DNA from: Halohasta litorea
Lineage (GTDB): Archaea > Halobacteriota > Halobacteria > Halobacteriales > Haloferacaceae
NCBI RefSeq assembly: GCF_024494645.1
Contig: NZ_JANHDJ010000001.1
Coordinates: 620,001 to 684,000 of the forward strand
Reading direction: 5' to 3'
DNA: 64,000 nucleotides
Part shown: one piece after another, positions 24,791 to 33,873 of the stretch
Position numbering within the stretch: position 1 is the first letter of the stretch
How the letters are laid out: each line of letters opens with the position of its first letter
Translations under genes and position numbers: made by a program
The notes under the pieces: generated by a model
Databases searched by the model: none
What the model was told of the DNA's origin: nothing
What the model saw: the letters and a program-made list of their open reading frames with translations, nothing else

Positions 24791-25651
24791 CTACGAGTCG
24801 AGCCGGGAGCGACGCCACGCTTCGGTATCCGGTGTCTGGTTGAACGTGTAGATGTGGACGCCACGAATGTCGTACTCCTCGTCGTCCACGTAGGGCGCGA
24901 GCCCATCGATGAGATCGTCCGGTTTATAGGTGCCCCGAGAGCCGACGAGCTGCCGGACGAACCCGAGGATACCGGTCGTCTTCCGCAGGAATTCGATCGA
25001 GTCGCCGACGCCGACCTTCTGTGAGATCTGGAGGAGTCGCTGATACTTCATCACGCCCGGAATGCCGACCTCGACCGGCAGGTCGACGCCGCGGGCGCGG
25101 ATCGTCTCGATCCAGTCGAGGACGGTCTCGGGGTCGTAACAGAGCTGGGTAACGATGTAGGTCGCGTAGGGTTCTTTTCGTGCCATCGACTCCGACAGCG
25201 TCCCGTCCGAAATGAAATCGTGCCCCTCGGGGTAGCCCGTAATACCGACTTCGTCGAACGAGTACGGCATCTCTTCGAGCGCAGAAAGCAGTTCGTAGGC
25301 CGACTCGAACGAGCCCGCGGGCTCCTCGCGGTCCCCGCCCGGAACGAAGATATCAGTGACGCCCGCGTCGGTCAGTCGTTGGGCGATCGATTCGAGGTGG
25401 TCTGTGCCTTCGACGTAGCGTGCGGCGATGTGGGGAACCACGTCATAGCCCTGCTCGGCCGCCTGTTCGGTGCGTTCGACCGTCCGCTCGATCCCGAGTT
25501 GTGGCGAGGTCGTAATGGCGATCGTCGCGTCATCGGGAAGATGCTGGATCTCGTCGTCGAAGCTATCGAACGGCATGAGCTCGAACCGGGCGTTTTGTAG
25601 CAAGGCTTCGACGCCATCCTGCTGTGTCGTGGTCGTAGTTCCCAATGACAT
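24791..25651 (-). CDS. metF: Methylenetetrahydrofolate reductase (MetF family)
   Basis: A 286-residue TIM-barrel flavoenzyme family protein interconverting 5,10-methylene-THF and 5-methyl-THF. Family marks are ATIAITTSPQLGIERT, VPHIAARYVEGTDHLESI, TDIFVPGGDREEPAG (the PGGD-type turn), GITGYPEGH, and QLCYDPETVLDWIETIRARG with PVEVGIPGVM. The EG in GYPEGH and the Gln/Asp residues around QLCYDP match MetF substrate positions. In this context it would oxidise 5-methyl-THF from the demethylase. It converges on the demethylase and lies downstream of a regulator gene with a nearly identical promoter. Confidence 0.88.
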   Translation of the reverse strand: MSLGTTTTTQQDGVEALLQNARFELMPFDSFDDEIQHLPDDATIAITTSPQLGIERTVERTEQAAEQGYDVVPHIAARYVEGTDHLESIAQRLTDAGVTDIFVPGGDREEPAGSFESAYELLSALEEMPYSFDEVGITGYPEGHDFISDGTLSESMARKEPYATYIVTQLCYDPETVLDWIETIRARGVDLPVEVGIPGVMKYQRLLQISQKVGVGDSIEFLRKTTGILGFVRQLVGSRGTYKPDDLIDGLAPYVDDEEYDIRGVHIYTFNQTPDTEAWRRSRLDS

Positions 25652-25697
25652 ACGTTAACAACTGATAGTCGCATACCCACTTTTGTTTGCGGGTGAT

Positions 25698-25717
25698 ACA
25701 ACAAACCCATTTAAATA
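25698..25717 (-). promoter_or_regulatory. metF promoter with shared 20-bp motif
   Basis: The plus-strand text is ACAACAAACCCATTTAAATA, read on the minus strand as a TATTTAAATGGGTT box. It is 17/20 identical to the element at 26876-26895 in front of the regulator gene, at nearly the same distance (about 47 nt) from the start codon. It combines a TATA box with a likely regulator-binding flank. Confidence 0.6.
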
Positions 25718-25729
25718 GGGTCGACCCAG

Positions 25730-26827
25730 CTATGCGCCACTCGGATTACACTGCTGGATGCGTCCGGCGATCTGATCGTACGACACTGACCGCTCGGGGT
25801 CACCGGAAACAGTCCGCGAGACGAGATCCAGCAGATCGAGCTTCTGTAGGATTGTTCGAGTTTGGGTACGATCCAGTTGGAGCTGCCGTTGTACCTCGTA
25901 GACAGTCATCGAATCCACGACGGCATCGGCGATATCCTCAATCTCTACCGACTCGGGAAGCCCAAGTCCGTCAGTGACGAGCGTTTCGTCCTGAATCCGG
26001 TCCATCGGATCGTCGCTCGGCGTGGGTGACTGGGTCGTCGACGGGTCGACCGTCGTCTCGACGGATTCAGCGGTCTCATTGTCGCTGTCGGCCGTGTTGT
26101 ACGAATTGGGTGTGTGAATGTTCGCGTCGATCATATACCGTCGGACTGTCTCCGAAGAGACGTCCATCTCGATTCGTCGACTCATTTCAGTGAAGTTGTC
26201 GCACACCTCGTAGAGCTGTTGCAGGTACGCTGTATCCTCGTACGGTGGAAGAGAATCGTCACGGACGGCCGAGGGGTCAGGTTCCACTTCCGTGTTGTCT
26301 TCCGAGTGACCGGAGGGGACTGCGTCGACGTCACTTGCCGTTGTGTCGGGAGTTCCAGCGGATTGGCCGTGTTCAAGGAGTTTGATGTGTGTTTCGGTCG
26401 ATTCGCTTTGTGTGTCTGTTTCGGTCGGACCGGTTTCGTTCGTATCGTCGGCTCCCACTGCTGACTGACCGGACTCTTTCGAGGGATCGATACGCAGTTC
26501 GAGGACCGACAACAGTCCGTCGTCGGTGATCTGGACGGCTTCGTCGTTCACCGTCACAGCGGTCGCCTCCGAGGGAAGCCCCATGAGATCGGAGTTCGAA
26601 AACTCGACTTGGATCGTCCCGTTTTCGGTTACCGTCGCATCTGCAGGAGTGATCTGTTGAGAGAGACCGTCTCCCGATGCGGCACAGAAAGAGGCGAGGA
26701 GTTCTATGGTGACTTCGAGCATTTCGTTGTCTCCGGCCGTTGCTTCGATGTGTTGGATCGATCGACCGTTCGATTCGTACTGCTCGATGATCCGAGAGAG
26801 GGCATCGAACGATGCGGAGGGTCCCAT
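25730..26827 (-). CDS. Putative HTH transcription regulator of the one-carbon cluster
   Basis: A 365-residue soluble acidic protein. The N-terminal about 110 residues form a beta-rich domain. A Ser/Thr/Asp-rich disordered linker runs from about 110 to 190. An HTH-like segment follows at about 195-240: YLQQLYEVCDNFTEMSRRI with VSSETVRRYMIDANIHTP. A second HTH-like stretch, EDIADAVVDSMTVYEVQRQLQ with TQTRTILQKLDLLDLV, lies near 310-345. I do not recognise a named family. Its position between metF and the first dehydrogenase, and the promoter motif it shares with metF, make control of these genes the simplest inference. The ligand is unknown. Confidence 0.65.
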   Translation of the reverse strand: MGPSASFDALSRIIEQYESNGRSIQHIEATAGDNEMLEVTIELLASFCAASGDGLSQQITPADATVTENGTIQVEFSNSDLMGLPSEATAVTVNDEAVQITDDGLLSVLELRIDPSKESGQSAVGADDTNETGPTETDTQSESTETHIKLLEHGQSAGTPDTTASDVDAVPSGHSEDNTEVEPDPSAVRDDSLPPYEDTAYLQQLYEVCDNFTEMSRRIEMDVSSETVRRYMIDANIHTPNSYNTADSDNETAESVETTVDPSTTQSPTPSDDPMDRIQDETLVTDGLGLPESVEIEDIADAVVDSMTVYEVQRQLQLDRTQTRTILQKLDLLDLVSRTVSGDPERSVSYDQIAGRIQQCNPSGA

Positions 26828-26875
26828 GGTATTGCCATATCATACCACGGTTTGTCCCTAAGTCGTATATGGGGA

Positions 26876-26895
26876 ACAATCAACCCATTTATATA
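26876..26895 (-). promoter_or_regulatory. Regulator-gene promoter with shared 20-bp motif
   Basis: The plus-strand text is ACAATCAACCCATTTATATA, read on the minus strand as TATATAAATGGGTTGATTGT. It is the twin of the metF element at 25698-25717 and about 49 nt from the regulator start. It suggests co-regulation and possible autoregulation. Confidence 0.6.
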
Positions 26896-27075
26896 ACCAT
26901 CGTTTGCTTCCAATGTCGTGAAATGATCGGTCAGCTGTGATCGCAAATCGTCGTGTTTTGGGTTTTGATCCGGGGGTCCACAACACAACGTGACAGCGAT
27001 AAAACAGGCTGAAATCAAGCAGTACGACCGTCGATAACTATTTTTGAACGGCACTGTCACTTTAGAGCCATATTT

Positions 27076-29649
27076 ATGGAGACAACCGACAGCCTTCCGA
27101 CCCACGCCGACACCGTCATCGTTGGTGCCGGAATCGTCGGCTGCAATATCGCCTATCAACTAACAGCACTTGGTCGCGAGGACGTCGTCGTCGTCGACCA
27201 GGGACCGATGCCGACGACCGGCGGCTCCTCGACGCACGCGCCGGGGATCATGTTCCAAACGGCCGAACCCAAGGTCCTCGGCAAGTTCGCCGACTATAGC
27301 CGCCAGCTGTACAGCGATCTCGAAGGGGCCGACGGACAGCAGGCCTACAACGAGGTCGGCGGCATCGAAGTCGCCCGCAGCGACGAGCGGATGGACTTCC
27401 TCCAGCGCCGCGTCGAGTACGCCAAGGCGTGGGGGATCGACGACCCCCAACTGCTCTCGCCCGAGGAGGTCACCGAACTGCTCCCGCTCGTCGACGAAAG
27501 CGAGATTCTCGGCGGCTACTACTCGCCGACTGACGGACAGGTGTCGGGCGTCGTCGCTTGCGATGCGCTGGCCCGCGAGGCGATGGATCAGGGTGCACAG
27601 TTCGTCCCCCACACCCGCACCGAAGACGTCGACGTCGAAGACGGCGCTGTCCAATCGGTCGTCACCGAACGCGGGACGATCGACTGCGAGGAGGTCGTCG
27701 TCGCCACGAACATCTGGGCGCGGCAACTCGGCGAGAAACTGGGCGTTCACCTTCCGGTGACGCCGGTCGAACACCAGTACACGATGACCGAATCACTCGA
27801 CGAGATGGCCGAGGGGGCCGTCGACGTGACGAGTCATCCCCTGTTCGAGAACTACGAAAACGTCTCCGGCGAGAAGGCGACCCGGCTGCTGGTCGGCCCC
27901 GACCGCCCGATCCTGCGCGATCAGGACAACGCGATGTACTACCGGACCCACGGCGACTCCTACGGCATCGGCTCGTACAACCACGAGCCGATCGTGCCCG
28001 ACCCCATGGAGCTGGGTGGCAACGATCCCGACGGCGAGCAGGGGTCGGTCCACGAGTTCACCGACCACCACATGGACACCGCGACCCACCCGGACCGACC
28101 GGACAAAGCGCCGCGACAGGCCAGCGACGAACTCATCCCGGCGACTGAGGGAGCGGACCTCGAACACAAGTACAACGGGATGTTCGCCGAATCGCCCAAC
28201 GGCCTCCCCGTGATGGGGCCTGTCCAGGAGTACGACGGTCTCTGGACGGCGGCGGCCATCTGGGTCACCCACGCCGGCGGAGCCGGCAAAGCCCTCGCTG
28301 AGTGGATGGAACACGGGGTTCCGCGGCTCCCTGATGGGCCGATCGATCTGGCGGGCTGTGACGTCAACCGGTTCGACGACCACGAGGGCAGCTGGAGCTT
28401 CGCCCGCGACATCGGCGCCGAGGAGTACCGCATCGTCTACAACATCACCCACCCCAAATGGGTGTGGACCGAAACTCAGCGGGACATCCGGCGGACGCCG
28501 ATGTACCACACGCACAAGGAGTACGACGCCGAGCTGTGGGCCGAAGCCGGTTGGGAGGAACCGCAGTGGTTCGAGTCGAACGCGGACTTAGTGGCCGAGT
28601 ACGGTGACCGAATCGTCGACCGCGAGGGCTGGGAGGGTCGATACTGGTCGCCGATCGAGGGCGCGGAGGCGCTCAACGTCCGTGAGAACGTCGGCCTTCA
28701 CGACATGACGTCGTTCAACAAGATGGAGGTGATCGGAGACGAGGCCAGCGAGTTCGTCCAGTACCTCTGTACGAACGACATGGACATCGACGTCGGCGAC
28801 GTCAAATACACGCTGATGTGCAACGAAGGCGGCGGTGTTCGCGCGGACATAACCGTCACGCGGACCGACGAGGACCGCTATCTCTTGTTAACGACCGGAC
28901 GCGAAGTCGGCAACAACCACGTCGCGTGGGTCCGCGAACAGTCACCGGCCGAGGTCGTCGTCAACGACGTCACCTCCAGCTACGCAGCGATGGTCTGTAC
29001 CGGCCCCAACGCTCGGGCCGTCCTGTCGAAACTCACCGACGTCGACCTCTCGGACGAGGCGTTCCCCTTTTTCACGAGCCAAGAGTTTTTCGTCGACAAC
29101 ATCCCGGTGCGGGCGCTGCGCGTCTCGTACGCCGGTGAACTGGGGTGGGAGCTCTACACCCCCTCGGAGTACGGCGAACGGCTCTGGGAACACCTCCTGG
29201 ACGCCGGCGAGGAGTACCGAATTCGACCCTACGGCAACGGCGCACTGGATTCGTTGCGCATCGAGAAGGGGTTCCGTCTCTGGGGTGAGGACCTCCATAC
29301 CGAGCACAACCCCTACGAGGCAGGCCTCGGCTGGGCCGTCGACCTCGAGACGGAGTTCATCGGCAAGGACGCTGTTGCCGCGGCCGCGGCGGGCGATAAC
29401 ATCGATCACAAGGTCGCCTGCCTCACGCTCGACGATCCGGAGGCGGTCGTATTGCCCGACAAACCGGTGCTCGACGGCGAGGAGACCATCGGCTACCTTC
29501 ACAGCGCCGAGTACGGCTACACCGTCGGGGCCTGCGTCGCCTACACCTACCTGCCGCCGGAGTATGCCGAACCCGGAACCGAGGTCGAGATTCTGTACGA
29601 GGGCAATCGGTACGCGGTGACCGTGCGCGAGGAACCGCTGGTATCGTAG
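27076..29649 (+). CDS. Dimethylglycine/sarcosine dehydrogenase-like FAD enzyme, paralogue 1
   Basis: An 857-residue two-module flavoenzyme. Residues 1-430 form a DAO-type FAD oxidoreductase with GAGIVGCNIAYQL (17-29) and SSTHAPGIMFQT, in which H54 aligns with the covalent flavin histidine of DMGDH. From about 430 come the FAO_M and GcvT-type folate domains, with NVGLHDMTSFNKMEV, CNEGGGVRADITV and RVSYAGELGWELY. The last 90 residues form the GcvT C-terminal barrel. Known relatives oxidatively demethylate dimethylglycine or sarcosine and capture the methyl as 5,10-methylene-THF. ATG 27076 follows an AT-rich stretch (CTATTTTTG) suited to a promoter. Confidence 0.85.
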   Translation: METTDSLPTHADTVIVGAGIVGCNIAYQLTALGREDVVVVDQGPMPTTGGSSTHAPGIMFQTAEPKVLGKFADYSRQLYSDLEGADGQQAYNEVGGIEVARSDERMDFLQRRVEYAKAWGIDDPQLLSPEEVTELLPLVDESEILGGYYSPTDGQVSGVVACDALAREAMDQGAQFVPHTRTEDVDVEDGAVQSVVTERGTIDCEEVVVATNIWARQLGEKLGVHLPVTPVEHQYTMTESLDEMAEGAVDVTSHPLFENYENVSGEKATRLLVGPDRPILRDQDNAMYYRTHGDSYGIGSYNHEPIVPDPMELGGNDPDGEQGSVHEFTDHHMDTATHPDRPDKAPRQASDELIPATEGADLEHKYNGMFAESPNGLPVMGPVQEYDGLWTAAAIWVTHAGGAGKALAEWMEHGVPRLPDGPIDLAGCDVNRFDDHEGSWSFARDIGAEEYRIVYNITHPKWVWTETQRDIRRTPMYHTHKEYDAELWAEAGWEEPQWFESNADLVAEYGDRIVDREGWEGRYWSPIEGAEALNVRENVGLHDMTSFNKMEVIGDEASEFVQYLCTNDMDIDVGDVKYTLMCNEGGGVRADITVTRTDEDRYLLLTTGREVGNNHVAWVREQSPAEVVVNDVTSSYAAMVCTGPNARAVLSKLTDVDLSDEAFPFFTSQEFFVDNIPVRALRVSYAGELGWELYTPSEYGERLWEHLLDAGEEYRIRPYGNGALDSLRIEKGFRLWGEDLHTEHNPYEAGLGWAVDLETEFIGKDAVAAAAAGDNIDHKVACLTLDDPEAVVLPDKPVLDGEETIGYLHSAEYGYTVGACVAYTYLPPEYAEPGTEVEILYEGNRYAVTVREEPLVS

Positions 29650-29756
29650 GTGCCGCCCGTCCCAGTTGCATCTACTCCCCAGACGAGTCGATCCTCATTT
29701 TCTCTGGTTTCTGTCATACTGTGGTTCTGTCTCAGCGGCGTCCTGTGAGCAGAATC

Positions 29757-29769
29757 CCGTGAATCACGG
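29757..29769. promoter_or_regulatory. Perfect 13-bp palindrome upstream of paralogue 2
   Basis: CCGTGAATCACGG is a perfect 6-1-6 palindrome in the 240-nt intergenic region, about 85 nt before the TATA box of the second dehydrogenase gene. It could be an operator, but no second copy was found in the other promoters of the cluster. Confidence 0.4.
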
Positions 29770-29850
29770 TCTTGATTGAAATGGACGATAACAGCCGATT
29801 GAAGGGATCTACGACCAATATAACAAAATTGAAATGTAATTCCACCGGTG

Positions 29851-29858
29851 TATTTAAG
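29851..29858 (+). promoter_or_regulatory. TATA box of dehydrogenase paralogue 2
   Basis: TATTTAAG predicts transcription start near 29880, which excludes the in-frame ATG at 29869 and supports ATG 29890 (or 29881). Confidence 0.55.
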
Positions 29859-29889
29859 ATCATGACAGATGCAGTCGGCAATGATACCA

Positions 29890-32442
29890 ATGAGCGAAGA
29901 GACCCTCCCATCACATGCGGATACGGTCATTATCGGAGCCGGCGCTGTCGGTAGTAGTGTCGCCTATCACCTCTCGGAACTCGGGGCGACGGACGTAGTC
30001 GTCTTGGACCAGGGCCCGCTGCCGGTGACCGGCGGTTCGTCGGTCCACGCCCCCGGCATCATGTTCCAAACCTCGCCGTCGAAGATTCAGACGAAGACGG
30101 CCCACTATACGAGTCGACTGCTCTCGGAGGCTGGCGTCTACGATGAGGTCGGCGGCATCGAGGTCGCCCGGAGCGACGAACGGATGGACTTCCTCCAGCG
30201 CCGCCTCGAGTGGGCAACTGCCTACGGATTACCCGAACCACAACTGCTCTCGCCGGAGGAGGTCACCGACCACCTCCCGCTTGTCGACGAAAGCGAAATC
30301 CTCGGCGGCTACTACTCGCCGACCGACGGCCGCGTCGACGGGATCGCCGCCCTCCAGTGGTATAGAGAGAACTCTTCGGCCGACTTCTTCGGCAACGTCG
30401 AAGTGACCGACCTCGACGTGACGGGTGGCGAGATCAACGGCGTCGACACCGATCAAGGCCGGATCGACTGTGAGCGCTGTGTGCTCGCGACGAACAACTG
30501 GGGGTATCAGACCGGCCAACTCGCTGGCCTCGACCTCCCGATCGCACCCGTCGAACACCAGTACGTCGTCACCGAACCGCTGTCGGAACTCGGCGGCGTC
30601 GAAACCGTAGTCGGCGACAACACGACCGGACTCGACGTGCCGGGCGACCGATCGATCGCCGAGTACATGAGCGAAGGTCCGCACCGACCGGTCGGCCGCG
30701 ATCAGGATCACTCGCTGTACTTCCGAACCCACGGCGACGCGCTGGGGATGGGCTCGTACAACCACGAGACGCTCTCGGTCGACCCGTCGGCGATGGGCAA
30801 AAACTCCGCGGAGCAGCAGGCATCGGTCCGCGGCTTTACCGAGGAACACTGGGAGCAGCCGACCCACCCCAATCGAGAAAAATCCGCCAAGCAGGCGTTC
30901 GACGAGCTGCTTCCGGCCACCGTCGACGCGGAGTACGCGGTCACCGAAAACGGGATCTTCGTCTTCACGCCCGACGGGATGCCCGCCGTCGGCGAAACCG
31001 CACAGGTCGACGGCCTGTGGACGGGACTGGCGATCTGGTGGACCCACTCGGGCGGCTACGGCCGGATTCTCGCCGAGTGGATGGAAACCGGCGTCCCGCG
31101 GCTCCCCTCCGGTCCCGTCGACACCGGCGGCATCCACGTTCGGCGGTTCGAACCCCACGCCGGCGAGAAAGACTACTTCGTCGACCGCGGCGCGAAACGG
31201 TACGAACAGGTCTACAGCATCGTCGAACCGCGCTGGCAACCCGAGGATCACCGCGGTCTTCGGCGGAGTCCGTTCTACCAGCAGCAACAGGCGCTGGGCG
31301 CGGAGTTCTACCAGAGCGGCGGCTGGGAATCACCCCAGTGGTACGCGTCCAACGCGGACCTCGTCGACCGATACGACGAGCGCATTCCGGAGCAAGACGG
31401 CTGGCAGGGAATCAACCGCTCGAAGATCGAGGCGGCCGAACACATCCACACCCGTCAGGCGGTGTCGATGTTCGATATGACCTCGTTTAGCTCGATCATG
31501 GTCGAAGGCGAGGACAGCGGCGCGTTCCTCCAGCGGGTCTGCAGCAACGATATGGACCTCGACATCGGGCAGGTTCGGTACTCGCTGCTGTTGAACGAGG
31601 GCGGCGGCATCCTCGCGGACATTACCGTCGTTCGACTCGACGACGAGCGGTACATGGTGACGACCGGCGGCGGCAACTCGCCGGGCATCCACGGCGGATG
31701 GCTTGCCGAGCGCGCTCCCGAGACGGTGTCGGTCCACATCGAAGAGGGCGCGAAGTCGACGATCGGCCTCTGGGGGCCGAAGTCGCGGCTCCTGCTGCAG
31801 CGGTGTACCGACGCCGACGTCACGAACAGCGGCTTCCCGTACTTCCGAGCCAAGGAGATCTACGTCGGCGACGTGCCCGTCATCGCGCTGCGGGTCTCCT
31901 ACGTCGGGGAACTCGGCTGGGAGCTGTGGACGCCGAGCGAGTACGGCGGGCGGCTCTGGGAGACGTTGTGGGAGGCCGGAGATGATCTGGACGTCAGACC
32001 GATGGGCGGCGGCGCACTGAGTTCGATGCGACTGGAGAAGGGGTTCCGGCTGTGGGGGACTGATATCGACACCGACGCCAATCCCTTCGAGGCGGGATTG
32101 CCCTTCGCCGTCGACATGGAGACGGAGTTTATCGGGAAATCGGCGCTCGAAGCGGCCACCGAGGAAGGGATCGACAATCGGATCACGCCGCTGACGCTGG
32201 ATGACTCGACGGATATCATGCTGAGCGGCCGCCCGGTCCTGAAAGACGACGAGCCGATCGGTTATGTGCAAGCGGGCGACTACGGCTACAGCATCGGCGA
32301 GTCGATCACCTACACGTACGTTCCCGACGAATACGCCTCGGCAGGTACATCGGTCCAAATCCTGTGTGAGGGAACCGTCTACGATGCGACGGTGCGCGAC
32401 GAACCGCTGTTCGACGCCGGACGAGAGAAACTACTCAGGTGA
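29890..32442 (+). CDS. Dimethylglycine/sarcosine dehydrogenase-like FAD enzyme, paralogue 2
   Basis: An 850-residue paralogue of the preceding enzyme with the same order: FAD-binding GAGAVGSSVAYHL (17-29), SSVHAPGIMFQT (candidate covalent-FAD H53), FAO_M, GcvT (MFDMTSFSSIMVEGED, LNEGGGILADITVV, RVSYVGELGWELW) and GcvT C-terminal domain. The start at MSEETLPSHADT is chosen by alignment with paralogue 1 (METTDSLPTHADT) and by the TATA box. The strongest divergence is in residues 130-330, where substrate contacts are expected, so one paralogue may act on dimethylglycine and the other on sarcosine. That split is inference. Confidence 0.85.
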   Translation: MSEETLPSHADTVIIGAGAVGSSVAYHLSELGATDVVVLDQGPLPVTGGSSVHAPGIMFQTSPSKIQTKTAHYTSRLLSEAGVYDEVGGIEVARSDERMDFLQRRLEWATAYGLPEPQLLSPEEVTDHLPLVDESEILGGYYSPTDGRVDGIAALQWYRENSSADFFGNVEVTDLDVTGGEINGVDTDQGRIDCERCVLATNNWGYQTGQLAGLDLPIAPVEHQYVVTEPLSELGGVETVVGDNTTGLDVPGDRSIAEYMSEGPHRPVGRDQDHSLYFRTHGDALGMGSYNHETLSVDPSAMGKNSAEQQASVRGFTEEHWEQPTHPNREKSAKQAFDELLPATVDAEYAVTENGIFVFTPDGMPAVGETAQVDGLWTGLAIWWTHSGGYGRILAEWMETGVPRLPSGPVDTGGIHVRRFEPHAGEKDYFVDRGAKRYEQVYSIVEPRWQPEDHRGLRRSPFYQQQQALGAEFYQSGGWESPQWYASNADLVDRYDERIPEQDGWQGINRSKIEAAEHIHTRQAVSMFDMTSFSSIMVEGEDSGAFLQRVCSNDMDLDIGQVRYSLLLNEGGGILADITVVRLDDERYMVTTGGGNSPGIHGGWLAERAPETVSVHIEEGAKSTIGLWGPKSRLLLQRCTDADVTNSGFPYFRAKEIYVGDVPVIALRVSYVGELGWELWTPSEYGGRLWETLWEAGDDLDVRPMGGGALSSMRLEKGFRLWGTDIDTDANPFEAGLPFAVDMETEFIGKSALEAATEEGIDNRITPLTLDDSTDIMLSGRPVLKDDEPIGYVQAGDYGYSIGESITYTYVPDEYASAGTSVQILCEGTVYDATVRDEPLFDAGREKLLR

Positions 32443-32495
32443 GCAGTCGACGGTATCGCTCGTAAATCGCCCAGTTGCACCCTTCGACCCCAGCA

Positions 32496-33761
32496 ATGAA
32501 CTCAACCGAATCCGACGACCAAACTGAATCCGACGACCCCCCGGTTACGTACGCCGATATCGAACGCGCTCGCAAGCGACTCGATGACGACACCGTCGTC
32601 AAGGAGACGCCGGTCGAACGAAGCTCGTCGCTCGACGAGTTCGTCGGCGGCACCGTCTATCTCAAGATGGAACACCTCCAATGGACCGGCTCGTTCAAAC
32701 CGCGCGGTGCGTACAACAAAATCACACAGGACGTCGATCGGGGCGTCGACTCCTTCGTCGCCGCCAGCGCGGGCAACCACGCCCAGGGAGTGGCGCTCGC
32801 AGCCGCCAACTGCGGGGCCGAGGCGACCATCTTCATGCCGAAGAACGCCCCGCAGGCGAAAGTCGATGCGACGAGAGGCTACGGTGGAAGTGTCGAACTC
32901 GTCGGCAAGGACTTCCAGGAGACGATGGCCCACGCCCAAGCGGCAGTCGAGGAAACGGACGCCGAGTTCGTCCACGCCTACGACGACCCAGACATCATCG
33001 CCGGGCAGGGAACCCTCGGCGCGGAGATGTATCACGACTGTCCCGACGTGGATACCGTCGTCGTCCCCATCGGCGGCGGCGGGCTCATCAGCGGCGTCTC
33101 GACGGCGATCAAACACCTCTCGCCGGAGACGCGCGTCGTGGGCGTCCAGGCGACCGGTGCCGAGACGGTCCACGAGAGCCTCGACAAGGGAATGCCGGTC
33201 GTCCTCGACGAGGTCGACACGATCGCCGACGGCATCGCGACCGGCGGCGTCTCCGAGCTGACTCTCGACATCATCGAGCGGAACGTAGACGAGATCGTGA
33301 CGGTCTCCGATACGGAGATCGCCCAAGCGATACTGCTCTTGATGGAGCGTGCGAAACAGGTCGTCGAAGGGGCTGCGGCGGCCTCGGCCGCAGCCGTACT
33401 GAGCGAGAGCCTCGATGTGACCGACGAGACGGTGATGCCGCTTCTCTGTGGCGGCAACCTCGATATGACACAACTCCGAACGGTCTTGATTCACGCGCTC
33501 ACCGAGCGTCGACAACTCATGCGGCTTCGCGTTCGGATCGACGACCGACCGGGAGTCCTAGAGGACATCTCCGGGACGATCGCTGACTACGGAGCGAACA
33601 TCCACGACGTTCGTCACGACCGTTCGGTCGACGATCTGGACGTCGGCGAAGCCTATCTCGTCCTCAATGTCGAAACCAGCGGCATCGAACACGCCAACGG
33701 CATCGTAGACGGGATCGAAGCGAGCGGCTATCCCGTCGAGGATATCGCGCGGACGAACTGA
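32496..33761 (+). CDS. Threonine/serine ammonia-lyase with C-terminal ACT domain
   Basis: A 421-residue PLP enzyme of fold type II. The PLP lysine is K68 in WTGSFKPRGAYNK. The substrate/PLP loop is ASAGNHAQGVA, the glycine-rich phosphate loop is PIGGGGLISG, and an ACT domain (about 340-421) begins RLRVRIDDRPGVLEDI. The length and single ACT domain are those of the catabolic-type IlvA/TdcB family. It deaminates threonine to 2-oxobutyrate or serine to pyruvate. Fifty-three nt after the dehydrogenase it is probably co-transcribed, so disposal of serine made from glycine plus methylene-THF is plausible. TTG 32475 in the same frame is a less likely start. Confidence 0.88.
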   Translation: MNSTESDDQTESDDPPVTYADIERARKRLDDDTVVKETPVERSSSLDEFVGGTVYLKMEHLQWTGSFKPRGAYNKITQDVDRGVDSFVAASAGNHAQGVALAAANCGAEATIFMPKNAPQAKVDATRGYGGSVELVGKDFQETMAHAQAAVEETDAEFVHAYDDPDIIAGQGTLGAEMYHDCPDVDTVVVPIGGGGLISGVSTAIKHLSPETRVVGVQATGAETVHESLDKGMPVVLDEVDTIADGIATGGVSELTLDIIERNVDEIVTVSDTEIAQAILLLMERAKQVVEGAAAASAAAVLSESLDVTDETVMPLLCGGNLDMTQLRTVLIHALTERRQLMRLRVRIDDRPGVLEDISGTIADYGANIHDVRHDRSVDDLDVGEAYLVLNVETSGIEHANGIVDGIEASGYPVEDIARTN

Positions 33762-33830
33762 ACCATCGATCGAACAGACGACAAATCAACGGGTCGACAC
33801 ACTCACCGCAGCCGAGGGGTGCAGCAAAAA

Positions 33831-33840
33831 TTATTTATTT
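33831..33840 (+). promoter_or_regulatory. TATA box of the UspA gene
   Basis: TTATTTATTT lies about 35-40 nt before the UspA start ATG 33874, within an AT-rich stretch in a GC-rich genome. Confidence 0.5.
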
Positions 33841-33873
33841 TCAGCTATACCAGATGTACTTGCACAATTAATT

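Noticed and set aside
30229-31287. Minus-strand ORF opposite dehydrogenase paralogue 2
   Set aside because: Mirror frame of a conserved enzyme, with only biased composition.
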